A stretch of 12,848 bases of DNA from Bacteroidales bacterium (lineage in GTDB: Bacteria > Bacteroidota > Bacteroidia > Bacteroidales > Bacteroidaceae): NCBI GenBank assembly GCA_030523385.1, contig JAUNIV010000031.1, forward strand, positions 1 to 12,848, given 5' to 3'. Made by a program: the position numbers and the translations under genes. The number at the start of each line of letters is the position of its first letter. The first letter of the stretch is position 1. Positions 6,278-12,848 of the stretch are shown here, piece after piece. The notes under the pieces were generated by a model. That model was not told the origin of the DNA, made no database searches, and was given only the letters and a program-made list of their open reading frames with translations.

Positions 6278-7645
6278 ATGGCAGCAAAACCAAGCATTCC
6301 TAAAGGAACGAGAGATTTTTCGCCCGTGGAAATGGCGAAACGAAACTACATATTCAATACCATCCGCAATGTGTTCCACCTCTTCGGCTATCAGCAGATA
6401 GAAACCCCTTCGATGGAGAACCTGTCCACACTGATGGGGAAATATGGCGACGAGGGAGACAAACTGTTGTTCAAGATACAAAACTCGGGTGATTACTTCA
6501 ATGGCATTACCGATGAGGAACTGCTGAGCCGCAATCATGTCCGCCTGGCAAGCAAATTCTGCGAGAAAGGTTTGCGTTATGACCTGACCGTGCCTTTCGC
6601 CCGCTACGTGGTGATGCACCGCGATGAAATCAGCCTTCCTTTCAAGCGTTATCAGATTCAGCCCGTATGGCGTGCCGACCGTCCGCAGAAGGGACGTTAC
6701 CGCGAGTTCTATCAGTGTGATGCCGATGTGGTGGGCAGCAACTCCCTGCTGAATGAAGTAGAACTGGTGCAGATGATTGACAAGGTATTCCAGAAGTTTG
6801 GAGTACGGGTGTCTATCAAGATAAACAACCGCAAAATACTGACAGGCATAGCCGAAATCATAGGCGAAGCCGACAAGATAGTGGACATCACGGTAGCTAT
6901 CGACAAGCTGGACAAGATAGGTCTGGACAACGTGAATGCCGAACTGGCATCCAAAGGTATACCGCAGGAAGCCATCGACAAGCTGCAACCCATCATTCTG
7001 CTGAGCGGAAGCAACGAAGAGAAACTGGAAACGCTTAAAACCGTACTTGCCTCCAGCGAAACAGGGCTGAAAGGTGTGGAAGAAAGTGAGTTTATCCTGA
7101 AAACCGTTGCCGCATTGGACGTGAAGAGCGAAGTGGAACTGGATTTGACACTGGCTCGCGGACTGAACTATTACACCGGTGCCATATTCGAGGTGAAGGC
7201 ACTGGACGTACAGATAGGCAGCATCAGCGGTGGTGGCCGTTACGACAACCTGACAGGTGTGTTTGGCATGAGCGGCATGTCGGGCGTAGGCATTTCCTTT
7301 GGTGCCGACCGCATCTTCGACGTATTGAACCAGTTGGATTTGTACCCCAAAGAAGCCGTAAACGGCACTCAATTATTGTTCGTGAACTTCGGTGACGCAG
7401 AAGCAGCTTACTGCCTGCCCATCGTGGAAAAGGCCCGTGAAGCCGGCATCCGTACCGAAATCTATCCGGATGTAGCCAAAATGAAGAAACAGATGGGATA
7501 TGCCAACGACAAGCAGATTCCGTTCGTGGCCATCGTCGGCGAAAACGAAATGAAAGAAGGCAAGCTGACGCTGAAGAACATGACGACAGGCGAGCAGTCG
7601 ATGGTAACACCCGAAGAACTGCTGACAACAGTAAAAGCCTGCTAA
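6278..7645 (+). CDS. hisS: Histidine--tRNA ligase
   Basis: The 455-residue class II aminoacyl-tRNA synthetase charges tRNA-His in the cytosol. Motif 1 lies near 36-46. Motif 2 runs through RYQIQPVWRADRPQKGRYREF at 124-144, with the catalytic Arg. The histidine-specific signature RGLNYYTG is at 294-301. Motif 3 includes GGGRYDNL at 318-325 and GVGISFGADRI at 336-346. The last 90 or so residues form the anticodon-binding domain. Length is near the family norm for this phylum. It is alone on its strand. The ATG at 6278 has no clear Shine-Dalgarno site, as is common in Bacteroidales, but directly starts the conserved KPSIPKGTRDF stretch. Its stop codon overlaps the end of hydF, which runs toward it. 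Confidence 0.98.
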   Translation: MAAKPSIPKGTRDFSPVEMAKRNYIFNTIRNVFHLFGYQQIETPSMENLSTLMGKYGDEGDKLLFKIQNSGDYFNGITDEELLSRNHVRLASKFCEKGLRYDLTVPFARYVVMHRDEISLPFKRYQIQPVWRADRPQKGRYREFYQCDADVVGSNSLLNEVELVQMIDKVFQKFGVRVSIKINNRKILTGIAEIIGEADKIVDITVAIDKLDKIGLDNVNAELASKGIPQEAIDKLQPIILLSGSNEEKLETLKTVLASSETGLKGVEESEFILKTVAALDVKSEVELDLTLARGLNYYTGAIFEVKALDVQIGSISGGGRYDNLTGVFGMSGMSGVGISFGADRIFDVLNQLDLYPKEAVNGTQLLFVNFGDAEAAYCLPIVEKAREAGIRTEIYPDVAKMKKQMGYANDKQIPFVAIVGENEMKEGKLTLKNMTTGEQSMVTPEELLTTVKAC

Positions 7646-8838
7646 GAAGGATAGACTATCTTCTCCAATATCCCATTCAGATAAGCAATGGCGATGCCAT
7701 AGTTGGTCATAGGTACGTGCTGAATCCGCGAACGTTCGATGCGGTTCAGCACGTACTTGCGATTGAACATGCAGGCACCGCAATGGATTATCAGGTCATA
7801 CCCGCCTAAGTCTTCGGGGAAATCCGTACCGGATACAATATCAATCTGCAACCCCTCTCCTACCCGTTTGCGAAGCAGACGAGGCAGCTTCACCCGTCCG
7901 ATGTCTTCCGACAAGGGAGCATGCGTACATGCTTCAGCTATCAGCACACGCGACTGCGGGGTCAGCCTTCCTATGGCCGAAGCCCCTTCTATAAAATAAG
8001 GTATATCCCCCTTATAACCGGCCATCAGTACGGAGAATGAGGTAAGCAGGCTGTCTGCCGGCTTCTGCTCATACACCGTGTGAAACACTTGCGAGTCGGT
8101 GATAATGAGTTTGGGAGAACGGGAAAGAGCTTGCAGAGTGGCACGGAGGCAATCGGTAGTGCAACTCATCACGGAACATTTCTTGTCCAACAATTCACGC
8201 AGCGTCTGCACCTGCGGCAAAATAAGCCGTCCTTTGGGAGCCTGTATGTCTTGCGGCATGACCAGCAGCACCAGGTCACCCTCTTGTACCAGATTGCCGG
8301 TGATGGTCTGCCGACCGAAATCTTCGGGCAACTTCTCCAATAGGACGCGTCGGATTTCTTCCATCCCCTTGCCTGCTTTGGCACTGACCAAAAGCGGTTT
8401 TTGTCCGCAGGCTTCCTCTATGCACCGGAGTGCCTCTTCCGGATGTTCACGTATGTCGGCCTTGTTTACAACCAGCACCACCGGGATATGCCGGGCTTCC
8501 AGTTGTTCCATCCATGCTTTCTCTTCCTTCACATCCGTATCCCCACAAATCAGCAGGGCGATATCCGTGCGTTCTATGGCTTTCAGCGTGCGCGATATGC
8601 GCAAGGTTCCCAACTCTCCCTCATCATCGAATCCCGGCGTGTCGATAAACAGGCACGGGCCGATGCCATGTATTTCCATGGCTTTCGTTACGGGGTCGGT
8701 AGTAGTGCCGGGTATGTCGGACACCAAAGCGATGTCTTGTCCCGTCAGGGCGTTAATCAAAGATGACTTGCCGCTGTTTCGCCGTCCGAAGAGGGCGATG
8801 TGCAGTCGGTTGGCGGCAGGGGTGTGTTGCAAGCTCAT
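7642..8838 (-). CDS. hydF: [FeFe] hydrogenase H-cluster maturation GTPase HydF
   Basis: The 398-residue protein has the two-part HydF layout. The N-terminal GTPase has G1 GRRNSGKSS at 18-26, G2 in PGTTTDP at 44-50, G3 DTPG at 66-69, G4 NKAD at 125-128 and SAK at 152-154. After a dimerisation region, the C-terminal domain binds a [4Fe-4S] cluster through C304-x-H306 and H352-C353-x2-C356, the conserved HydF ligand set. HydF is the scaffold on which the diiron subcluster is completed before transfer to the hydrogenase, and it acts in the cytosol with HydE and HydG. It is the last gene of the operon, 15 bases after hydG, and its TAG stop overlaps the hisS end by 4 bp on the opposite strand. All key residues are present, so the protein should be functional. 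Confidence 0.97.
   Translation of the reverse strand: MSLQHTPAANRLHIALFGRRNSGKSSLINALTGQDIALVSDIPGTTTDPVTKAMEIHGIGPCLFIDTPGFDDEGELGTLRISRTLKAIERTDIALLICGDTDVKEEKAWMEQLEARHIPVVLVVNKADIREHPEEALRCIEEACGQKPLLVSAKAGKGMEEIRRVLLEKLPEDFGRQTITGNLVQEGDLVLLVMPQDIQAPKGRLILPQVQTLRELLDKKCSVMSCTTDCLRATLQALSRSPKLIITDSQVFHTVYEQKPADSLLTSFSVLMAGYKGDIPYFIEGASAIGRLTPQSRVLIAEACTHAPLSEDIGRVKLPRLLRKRVGEGLQIDIVSGTDFPEDLGGYDLIIHCGACMFNRKYVLNRIERSRIQHVPMTNYGIAIAYLNGILEKIVYPS
7645..7664. terminator. Hairpin at the convergent hisS/hydF junction, possible bidirectional transcription end
   Basis: AGAA (7645-7648) pairs with TTCT (7661-7664) and GAT (7650-7652) with ATC (7658-7660), leaving G7649 bulged and a five-base loop. 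It starts at the last base of the hisS stop codon and lies within the final codons of hydF. Neither strand has a good T-tract after it, so intrinsic termination is doubtful. It may instead stabilise or process mRNA ends. Confidence 0.3.
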
Positions 8839-8853
8839 GATGCTATTTGTCTG

Positions 8854-10272
8854 TTAAAATCTGAAATCTCGTTTTCCTTCTTCTATCTCTTTCAATCTGC
8901 GCATGGCTATCTCGCGGACTTTGGGATTCGGAATACTTTCCAACTCTCTTTCAATCAGGCACAATCCCTTTTCACGCGTGTCTGCCGAAGCATAGTCTTC
9001 CAAATATTCTTTCAAGGTCATCAGTGCGTTCGGGGCGCAACAGTTGGCTATCTGTCCCGACTTGACCAATGACATGAAGCGGTCGCCCGTGCGTCCGGCT
9101 CGATAACAGGCCGTACAGAAGCTGGGGATATGACCCAATTCGAGCAACCAGTTCACCACTTCGTCCAGCGTGCGGGTATCGCTGATGTCGAACTGTGCAG
9201 AGTTTTCTTCCGGCAGTTCGGGGGAGGCATAACCGCCTACGCTGGTGCGTGAGCCGCCACTGATTTGCGAAATACCCAAATCGAGCACCTTACGGCGGGT
9301 AGCCGCCGATTCGCGGGTGGATATAATCATACCCGTATAAGGCACGGCAATCCGGATGACTGCCACAATCCGGCAGAAGATGTCATCCGACACGGCATCG
9401 GGAAAGTCTTGCGTGGAAATATCCTCAGCCGGACAAATACGGGGCACACTGATGGTGTGCGGACCTACTCCGAATGCAGCCTCCAGATGTTCGGCGTGCA
9501 TCAGCAGTCCCACGAAATCATAGCGGTAGGTGTTCAGCCCGAACAACACACCCAACCCCACATCGTCTATGCCTCCTTCCATGGCGCGGTCCATGGCTTC
9601 GGTGTGCCAGGCATAGTTGCTTTTGGGACCGCGCGGATGCAGTGCCTCATAATTCTCCTTATGGTAAGTCTCCTGAAACAGGATGTAAGTACCTATCCCC
9701 GCTTCCTTCAGCCGCCGGTAATTATCCACGGTGGTCGCCGCAATGTTGACGTTCACCCTGCGGATGGCACCGTTCTTGTGCTTGATGCCATAGATGGTGT
9801 CGATGGATTCCAGGATGTATTCCAGCGGATTATGAAGCGGGTCCTCTCCTGCCTCCAAAGCCAGCCGTTTATGTCCCATGTCCTGCAGGGCAATGACTTC
9901 ATTCCGTATCTCTTCCTGCGTCAGCTTCTTGCGCCGGATGGTTTTGTTTTTCAGATGATAAGGGCAATAGACACACCCGTTCACGCAATAGTTGGAAAGA
10001 TACAAGGGAGCAAACATGACAATGCGGTTGCCATAAAACTTCTGCTTGATTTCCCGTGCCAACCGGAAGATTCTTTCCGTCAGGTCCGGCTGGTCACACT
10101 CCAGCAACAAGGCGGCCTCGCGGTGTGTCAGCCCCTTGCATCGGGCTGCCTTGTCGATGAGTTGTTCTATCAGGGCACGGTCACTCTTGTGGGTGCGGGC
10201 ATAGTCCAGCGTGTCCAGTATTTCATTGTGGTCAATGAATTCTTCTGCTTTCTTTGATGCTGCTTTATACAT
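8854..10272 (-). CDS. hydG: [FeFe] hydrogenase maturase HydG, radical SAM tyrosine lyase
   Basis: The 472-residue radical SAM enzyme cleaves tyrosine to p-cresol and supplies CO and cyanide as an Fe-CO/CN unit for the H-cluster. The radical SAM cluster motif is C96-x3-C100-x2-C103. The C-terminal auxiliary cluster motif CX2CX22C is complete as C386, C389 and C412, which separates HydG from ThiH, whose sequence it otherwise resembles. ISGGSRTSVGGY at about 337-348 is also typical. The start overlaps the end of hydE by 8 bases and is served by AGAGGAG, 8-15 bases upstream, the clearest Shine-Dalgarno site in the window. Length matches the family. Within the operon it stands between hydE and hydF, so the three maturases are made together. 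Confidence 0.97.
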   Translation of the reverse strand: MYKAASKKAEEFIDHNEILDTLDYARTHKSDRALIEQLIDKAARCKGLTHREAALLLECDQPDLTERIFRLAREIKQKFYGNRIVMFAPLYLSNYCVNGCVYCPYHLKNKTIRRKKLTQEEIRNEVIALQDMGHKRLALEAGEDPLHNPLEYILESIDTIYGIKHKNGAIRRVNVNIAATTVDNYRRLKEAGIGTYILFQETYHKENYEALHPRGPKSNYAWHTEAMDRAMEGGIDDVGLGVLFGLNTYRYDFVGLLMHAEHLEAAFGVGPHTISVPRICPAEDISTQDFPDAVSDDIFCRIVAVIRIAVPYTGMIISTRESAATRRKVLDLGISQISGGSRTSVGGYASPELPEENSAQFDISDTRTLDEVVNWLLELGHIPSFCTACYRAGRTGDRFMSLVKSGQIANCCAPNALMTLKEYLEDYASADTREKGLCLIERELESIPNPKVREIAMRRLKEIEEGKRDFRF

Positions 10273-11305
10273 GATTATAATCTCCTCTTTCTGTTGATAG
10301 CCGGTAGCCGATGGCTTCCATCCGCCTTGAGAGTTCCCTCAAGCCTTCGGCTGCTTCGGCACCAAAGGCCGCCTTGCGGTCATACAGGCTATAGTTCTTC
10401 CGCTGCTCAGGGGGCGAAAGATTGGGCATCACCACATTGGCACCTGCCAGTATGCCCCGCTCCCGTCCGTCGGGCACGAGGGTGGCCAGTGCCGTGGTAG
10501 AAGGAATAAGGGCAGCCGGATGCATCAGCCGGAATATGGACAACAGCTTCAAGGTCATTTCCACACTTCCGGCAGGTTCGGCGGCAAAAGGCGTGGCATG
10601 ATGGGGGATGAACGGACCTATCCCGATCATCTCCGGATGAAACGCTTCGATAAACAAGATGTCTTCCACCAGGTGTGCAATGGTCTGTCCGGGGGTGCCC
10701 ACCATGATGCCCGTCCCTGTCTGATAACCTATCTCCTTGAGCCATTGCAGGCACTGCAACCTATATTCCAGCGACATCCCGGCAGGATGAAGCATGCGGT
10801 AATGCCGGTCGTTGTGCGTTTCGTGGCGAAGCAGGTAGCGGTTGGCTCCTGCCCGATAGAACCGCTCGTAGGCTTCGCGCGTCTTCTCGCCCAACGAAAG
10901 GGTAATGGCACAATCGGGATAGGCTGCGCGAATGGCGGCAATGGTTTGTTCCATCCACTCATCGGTCATGGAAGGGTCCTCGCCGCCTTGCATGACGAAG
11001 GTGCGGAAGCCCAACGCATACCCTTCCTTGCAACAAGCCAAAATAGTGTCCCTATCCAGCCCGTAGCGCGCCACCGATGTATTGCTCCTGCGTATGCCGC
11101 AATAGTAGCAATCATTGTGACAGCGGTTGCCAATCTCGATAAGTCCCCGGATGAATATACCGTTGCCAAACTGTGCCAAAGCCACTTCTCCGGCCTGTTG
11201 CCGCAGATAGTCTGCCACGCTCCTTTCCTCACAGGCTAAGAGCGCGGCATATTCTTCGGCAGACAAGCGGTGCGTCCGACGGAGTTTGTCTATCAGTCGC
11301 TTCAT
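10265..11305 (-). CDS. hydE: [FeFe] hydrogenase maturase HydE, radical SAM protein
   Basis: I place the start at the ATG at 11305 (346 residues). The frame remains open to 11416, but those 37 extra residues lie inside the hydrogenase gene and look unlike protein. GGGG stands just before the chosen ATG. The radical SAM motif is C62-x3-C66-x2-C69 (CHNDCYYC). HydE acts on the HydG-made Fe-CO/CN-cysteine product on the way to the diiron subcluster. The second cluster site seen in Thermotoga HydE has no Cys counterpart here: the region ANVVMPNLSPPEQRKNY contains none. That site is known to be dispensable and variable. BioB-like architecture is shared with PylB and biotin synthase, but operon context makes HydE secure. 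It lies 11 bases after hydA and overlaps hydG by 8. Confidence 0.96.
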   Translation of the reverse strand: MKRLIDKLRRTHRLSAEEYAALLACEERSVADYLRQQAGEVALAQFGNGIFIRGLIEIGNRCHNDCYYCGIRRSNTSVARYGLDRDTILACCKEGYALGFRTFVMQGGEDPSMTDEWMEQTIAAIRAAYPDCAITLSLGEKTREAYERFYRAGANRYLLRHETHNDRHYRMLHPAGMSLEYRLQCLQWLKEIGYQTGTGIMVGTPGQTIAHLVEDILFIEAFHPEMIGIGPFIPHHATPFAAEPAGSVEMTLKLLSIFRLMHPAALIPSTTALATLVPDGRERGILAGANVVMPNLSPPEQRKNYSLYDRKAAFGAEAAEGLRELSRRMEAIGYRLSTERGDYNHV

Positions 11306-11316
11306 CCCCGTTTGTT

Positions 11317-12777
11317 TCAATATGTCTTCTTCTGCTTGGCCAGTTCCTGAACCAGTTGGCGTTTGCCGTTGTTGCCGCTGTGCGTGCTCGGCCCCGTGAT
11401 GCAACCTCCCTCGCAAGCCATCACTTCGATGAACTGTCCCGGCACTTTGCCCGTCTTGGCGTATGCACGCAGGGCGGCAATGTTCTTCTTGTTCAAGTCT
11501 GAAACCTGTATGGCATTTATCTTGTCGGCCTCCATCTTCAGGAATGCTTTCACTGCGCCCATGACTCCTCCGGCCTGCGCAAATCCGTGAGCCTCGCGCA
11601 CGGAAGAGAACCCCATGGCGTAGGGCTGTACGATTTCCAAATTGATTTCCAGTCCGTCCAATATAGATGCTATCTCCTCGAATGTCATGACGAAATCCAC
11701 CGCCTCATCGCGTTGTGCTTCCTTACGCTTGGCCACGCAAGGCCCTACGAACACCACCTTGGCATCCGGATGCTTTTCCTTGGCGATGCGTGCCGCATAA
11801 TACATCGGCGAGCCGGTGCCGGACACATACTTCTTCATGTCGGGGAGGTATTTGTTTACCAGTTCGATGTAGGAGGGACAACAGGAAGTGGTCATGAACT
11901 TTTGTCCTTCTTCCAGCTTCTCCAGCAATTCGTGAGCCTCGTGTTCCACCGTAGCCATGGCTCCCTGCGCCACTTCTATCACATCGGCAAAACCAACCTG
12001 TCTGAAAGCGCCATACACTTGCTCAATGGTGGTGCTGAACTGTCCCAATATGGACGGAGCCACCACGGCCACAATCTTTTCGCCTTGGCGGATACGCTCC
12101 AGCACATCAAAAGCTTGCGAGATTTCGAAGATGGCACCAAACGGACACGCATTCATACACTTACCGCAATAAATGCACTTACTTTCGTCGATGTGCTCAA
12201 TGCCGTTTTCGTCCTTACTGATGGCCTTCACCGGACAAGAGTCTTCGCACGGGACGGGGATGTAAACGATGGCGTGATAAGGACAGCTTTTGTGGCAGAT
12301 GCCGCAACTGATGCAGGTGTCATGGTCTATCCAGGCTTTGCCGTTGTGGGCATGCACGTGCACCGCCCCTTTGGGACAGTTGTACTGGCAGCTGCGTGCC
12401 GTACATCCGCGACACAGGTCGGTTATCTCGTAATTCACCTGCACGCATGCCGAACAGGCTTCGTCTATTACGCACATAATATCTTTCTTCGGCATACCGT
12501 TTCGGGCGCGTTCCATCGCACGTGCCGCATATTCCGACAGGGGAGTCAATTCATCGGTTTCATCGTTCATGTCCATGCCCAACAACGGGAGGGACTTGTA
12601 CTTCCACACGGCGCGTTCTTTGTGCACACAGCAACGGCCGGCATGTTTGGAGCGACGAGGACTAAGCTCGATGGGCAGTCTGTCAATTTTCTCTGTCAGT
12701 TCTCCGTTCTTCCACAGTTTTACAAGTTCAGTCAATAGCCTGTGGCGGACAATCATAATGTTGTTCGTAAAAGCCAT
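11317..12777 (-). CDS. hydA: Monomeric [FeFe] hydrogenase, group B type
   Basis: The 486-residue enzyme catalyses H2 production or uptake, probably with ferredoxin as partner. Residues 1-120 are a family-specific N-terminal part with C49-C50, C102, C108 and C111. Then come Fe-S motifs: C122-x2-C125-x4-C130-x3-C134, C155-x2-C158-x2-C161-x3-C165, C177-x3-C181 and C201-x2-C204-x2-C207-x3-C211. The H-cluster domain has L1 TTSCCPSY at 296-303, L2 GPCVAKRKE at 345-353 and L3 MACEGGC at 453-459. H-cluster ligands are C300, C347, C455 and C459, with C299 the proton-transfer Cys. Tyr after TSCCPS and the ACEGGC form point to group B (B1/B3) rather than group A. It has no signal peptide or twin-arginine motif, so it is cytoplasmic. 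It is the first gene of hydA-E-G-F. Confidence 0.95.
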   Translation of the reverse strand: MAFTNNIMIVRHRLLTELVKLWKNGELTEKIDRLPIELSPRRSKHAGRCCVHKERAVWKYKSLPLLGMDMNDETDELTPLSEYAARAMERARNGMPKKDIMCVIDEACSACVQVNYEITDLCRGCTARSCQYNCPKGAVHVHAHNGKAWIDHDTCISCGICHKSCPYHAIVYIPVPCEDSCPVKAISKDENGIEHIDESKCIYCGKCMNACPFGAIFEISQAFDVLERIRQGEKIVAVVAPSILGQFSTTIEQVYGAFRQVGFADVIEVAQGAMATVEHEAHELLEKLEEGQKFMTTSCCPSYIELVNKYLPDMKKYVSGTGSPMYYAARIAKEKHPDAKVVFVGPCVAKRKEAQRDEAVDFVMTFEEIASILDGLEINLEIVQPYAMGFSSVREAHGFAQAGGVMGAVKAFLKMEADKINAIQVSDLNKKNIAALRAYAKTGKVPGQFIEVMACEGGCITGPSTHSGNNGKRQLVQELAKQKKTY

Positions 12778-12805
12778 ATTGTTTAAAGAAGTTAGTTATT
12801 AATGC

Positions 12806-12835
12806 GAATCAGGAGTTGAAAATCGCTTCTGATTC
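12806..12835. promoter_or_regulatory. Inverted repeat in the hydA leader/promoter region
   Basis: GAATCAG (12806-12812) and CTGATTC (12829-12835) form a perfect 7-bp inverted repeat, extended by two more pairs after one mismatch, around a ten-base loop. It lies 29-58 bases upstream of the hydrogenase ATG. It could be an operator, an mRNA leader hairpin, or the end of a gene outside the window. There is no T-tract on the minus strand. A competing short stem (GCGA 12804-12807 with TCGC 12823-12826) could form instead. No clear TAnnTTTG box is visible for hydA before the window edge. Confidence 0.4.
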
Positions 12836-12848
12836 ATGTTTTAAAAGT

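Noticed and set aside
6215..7372. 385-codon open frame on the minus strand across hisS
   Set aside because: It lies wholly opposite the clear hisS gene and part of the divergent promoter region, has a His/Val/Gln-rich composition typical of an antisense frame, and shows no recognisable domain.
9265..10257. 330-codon open frame on the plus strand opposite hydG
   Set aside because: It is a shadow of the HydG frame with no domain signature and no promoter or ribosome site.
11306..11416. Longer N-terminus of HydE starting at 11416
   Set aside because: The extra 37 residues overlap the hydrogenase gene, look like an out-of-frame translation, and exceed the normal HydE length; the start at 11305 fits the family and has GGGG next to it.
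11587..12738. 383-codon open frame on the plus strand opposite hydA
   Set aside because: It is antisense to an intact hydrogenase gene with all its motifs; its composition is low in Lys and rich in His, as in other shadow frames here.

Overview
The window looks like chromosomal DNA of a Bacteroides-type gut anaerobe (Bacteroidales). The support is: promoters with the Bacteroides -33 TTTG / -7 TAnnTTTG pattern, mostly weak or absent Shine-Dalgarno sites, a NigD-type lipoprotein, and a group B [FeFe] hydrogenase with its three maturases. The species cannot be fixed from this sequence alone.

Layout. (1) 75-1065, minus strand: an AT-rich AbiD/AbiF-family HEPN protein gene. A near-perfect Bacteroides promoter lies upstream, followed by a strong hairpin and a T-tract that runs straight into the abi start codon. 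This looks like a very short structured RNA made in front of a HEPN toxin/defence gene. (2) 1111-6095, minus strand: a compact run of envelope and housekeeping genes, in transcription order a membrane-anchored PASTA protein, an RluD-type pseudouridine synthase, D-Ala-D-Ala ligase, a glycerolipid acyltransferase, a NigD-like lipoprotein and a rhodanese lipoprotein. Two junctions are stop/start overlaps, which suggests translational coupling. (3) 6096-6277: a divergent promoter region. (4) 6278-7645, plus strand: hisS. (5) 7642-12777, minus strand: the operon hydA-hydE-hydG-hydF, meeting hisS tail to tail with a 4-bp overlap.

How the genes work together. The hyd operon holds the structural enzyme and all three dedicated factors that build its H-cluster: HydG makes the Fe-CO/CN unit, HydE processes it, and HydF is the GTPase scaffold that delivers it. 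This would allow ferredoxin-linked H2 metabolism during fermentation. The middle block serves the ribosome and cell envelope (peptidoglycan precursor, phospholipid, surface or periplasmic lipoproteins). The abi gene at the left end is the accessory element; its likely role is phage defence by abortive infection.

The best candidate for something little described is the abi locus with its leader RNA. There is no gene-free stretch longer than 300 bases, and I saw no tRNA, rRNA, CRISPR array or insertion sequence.
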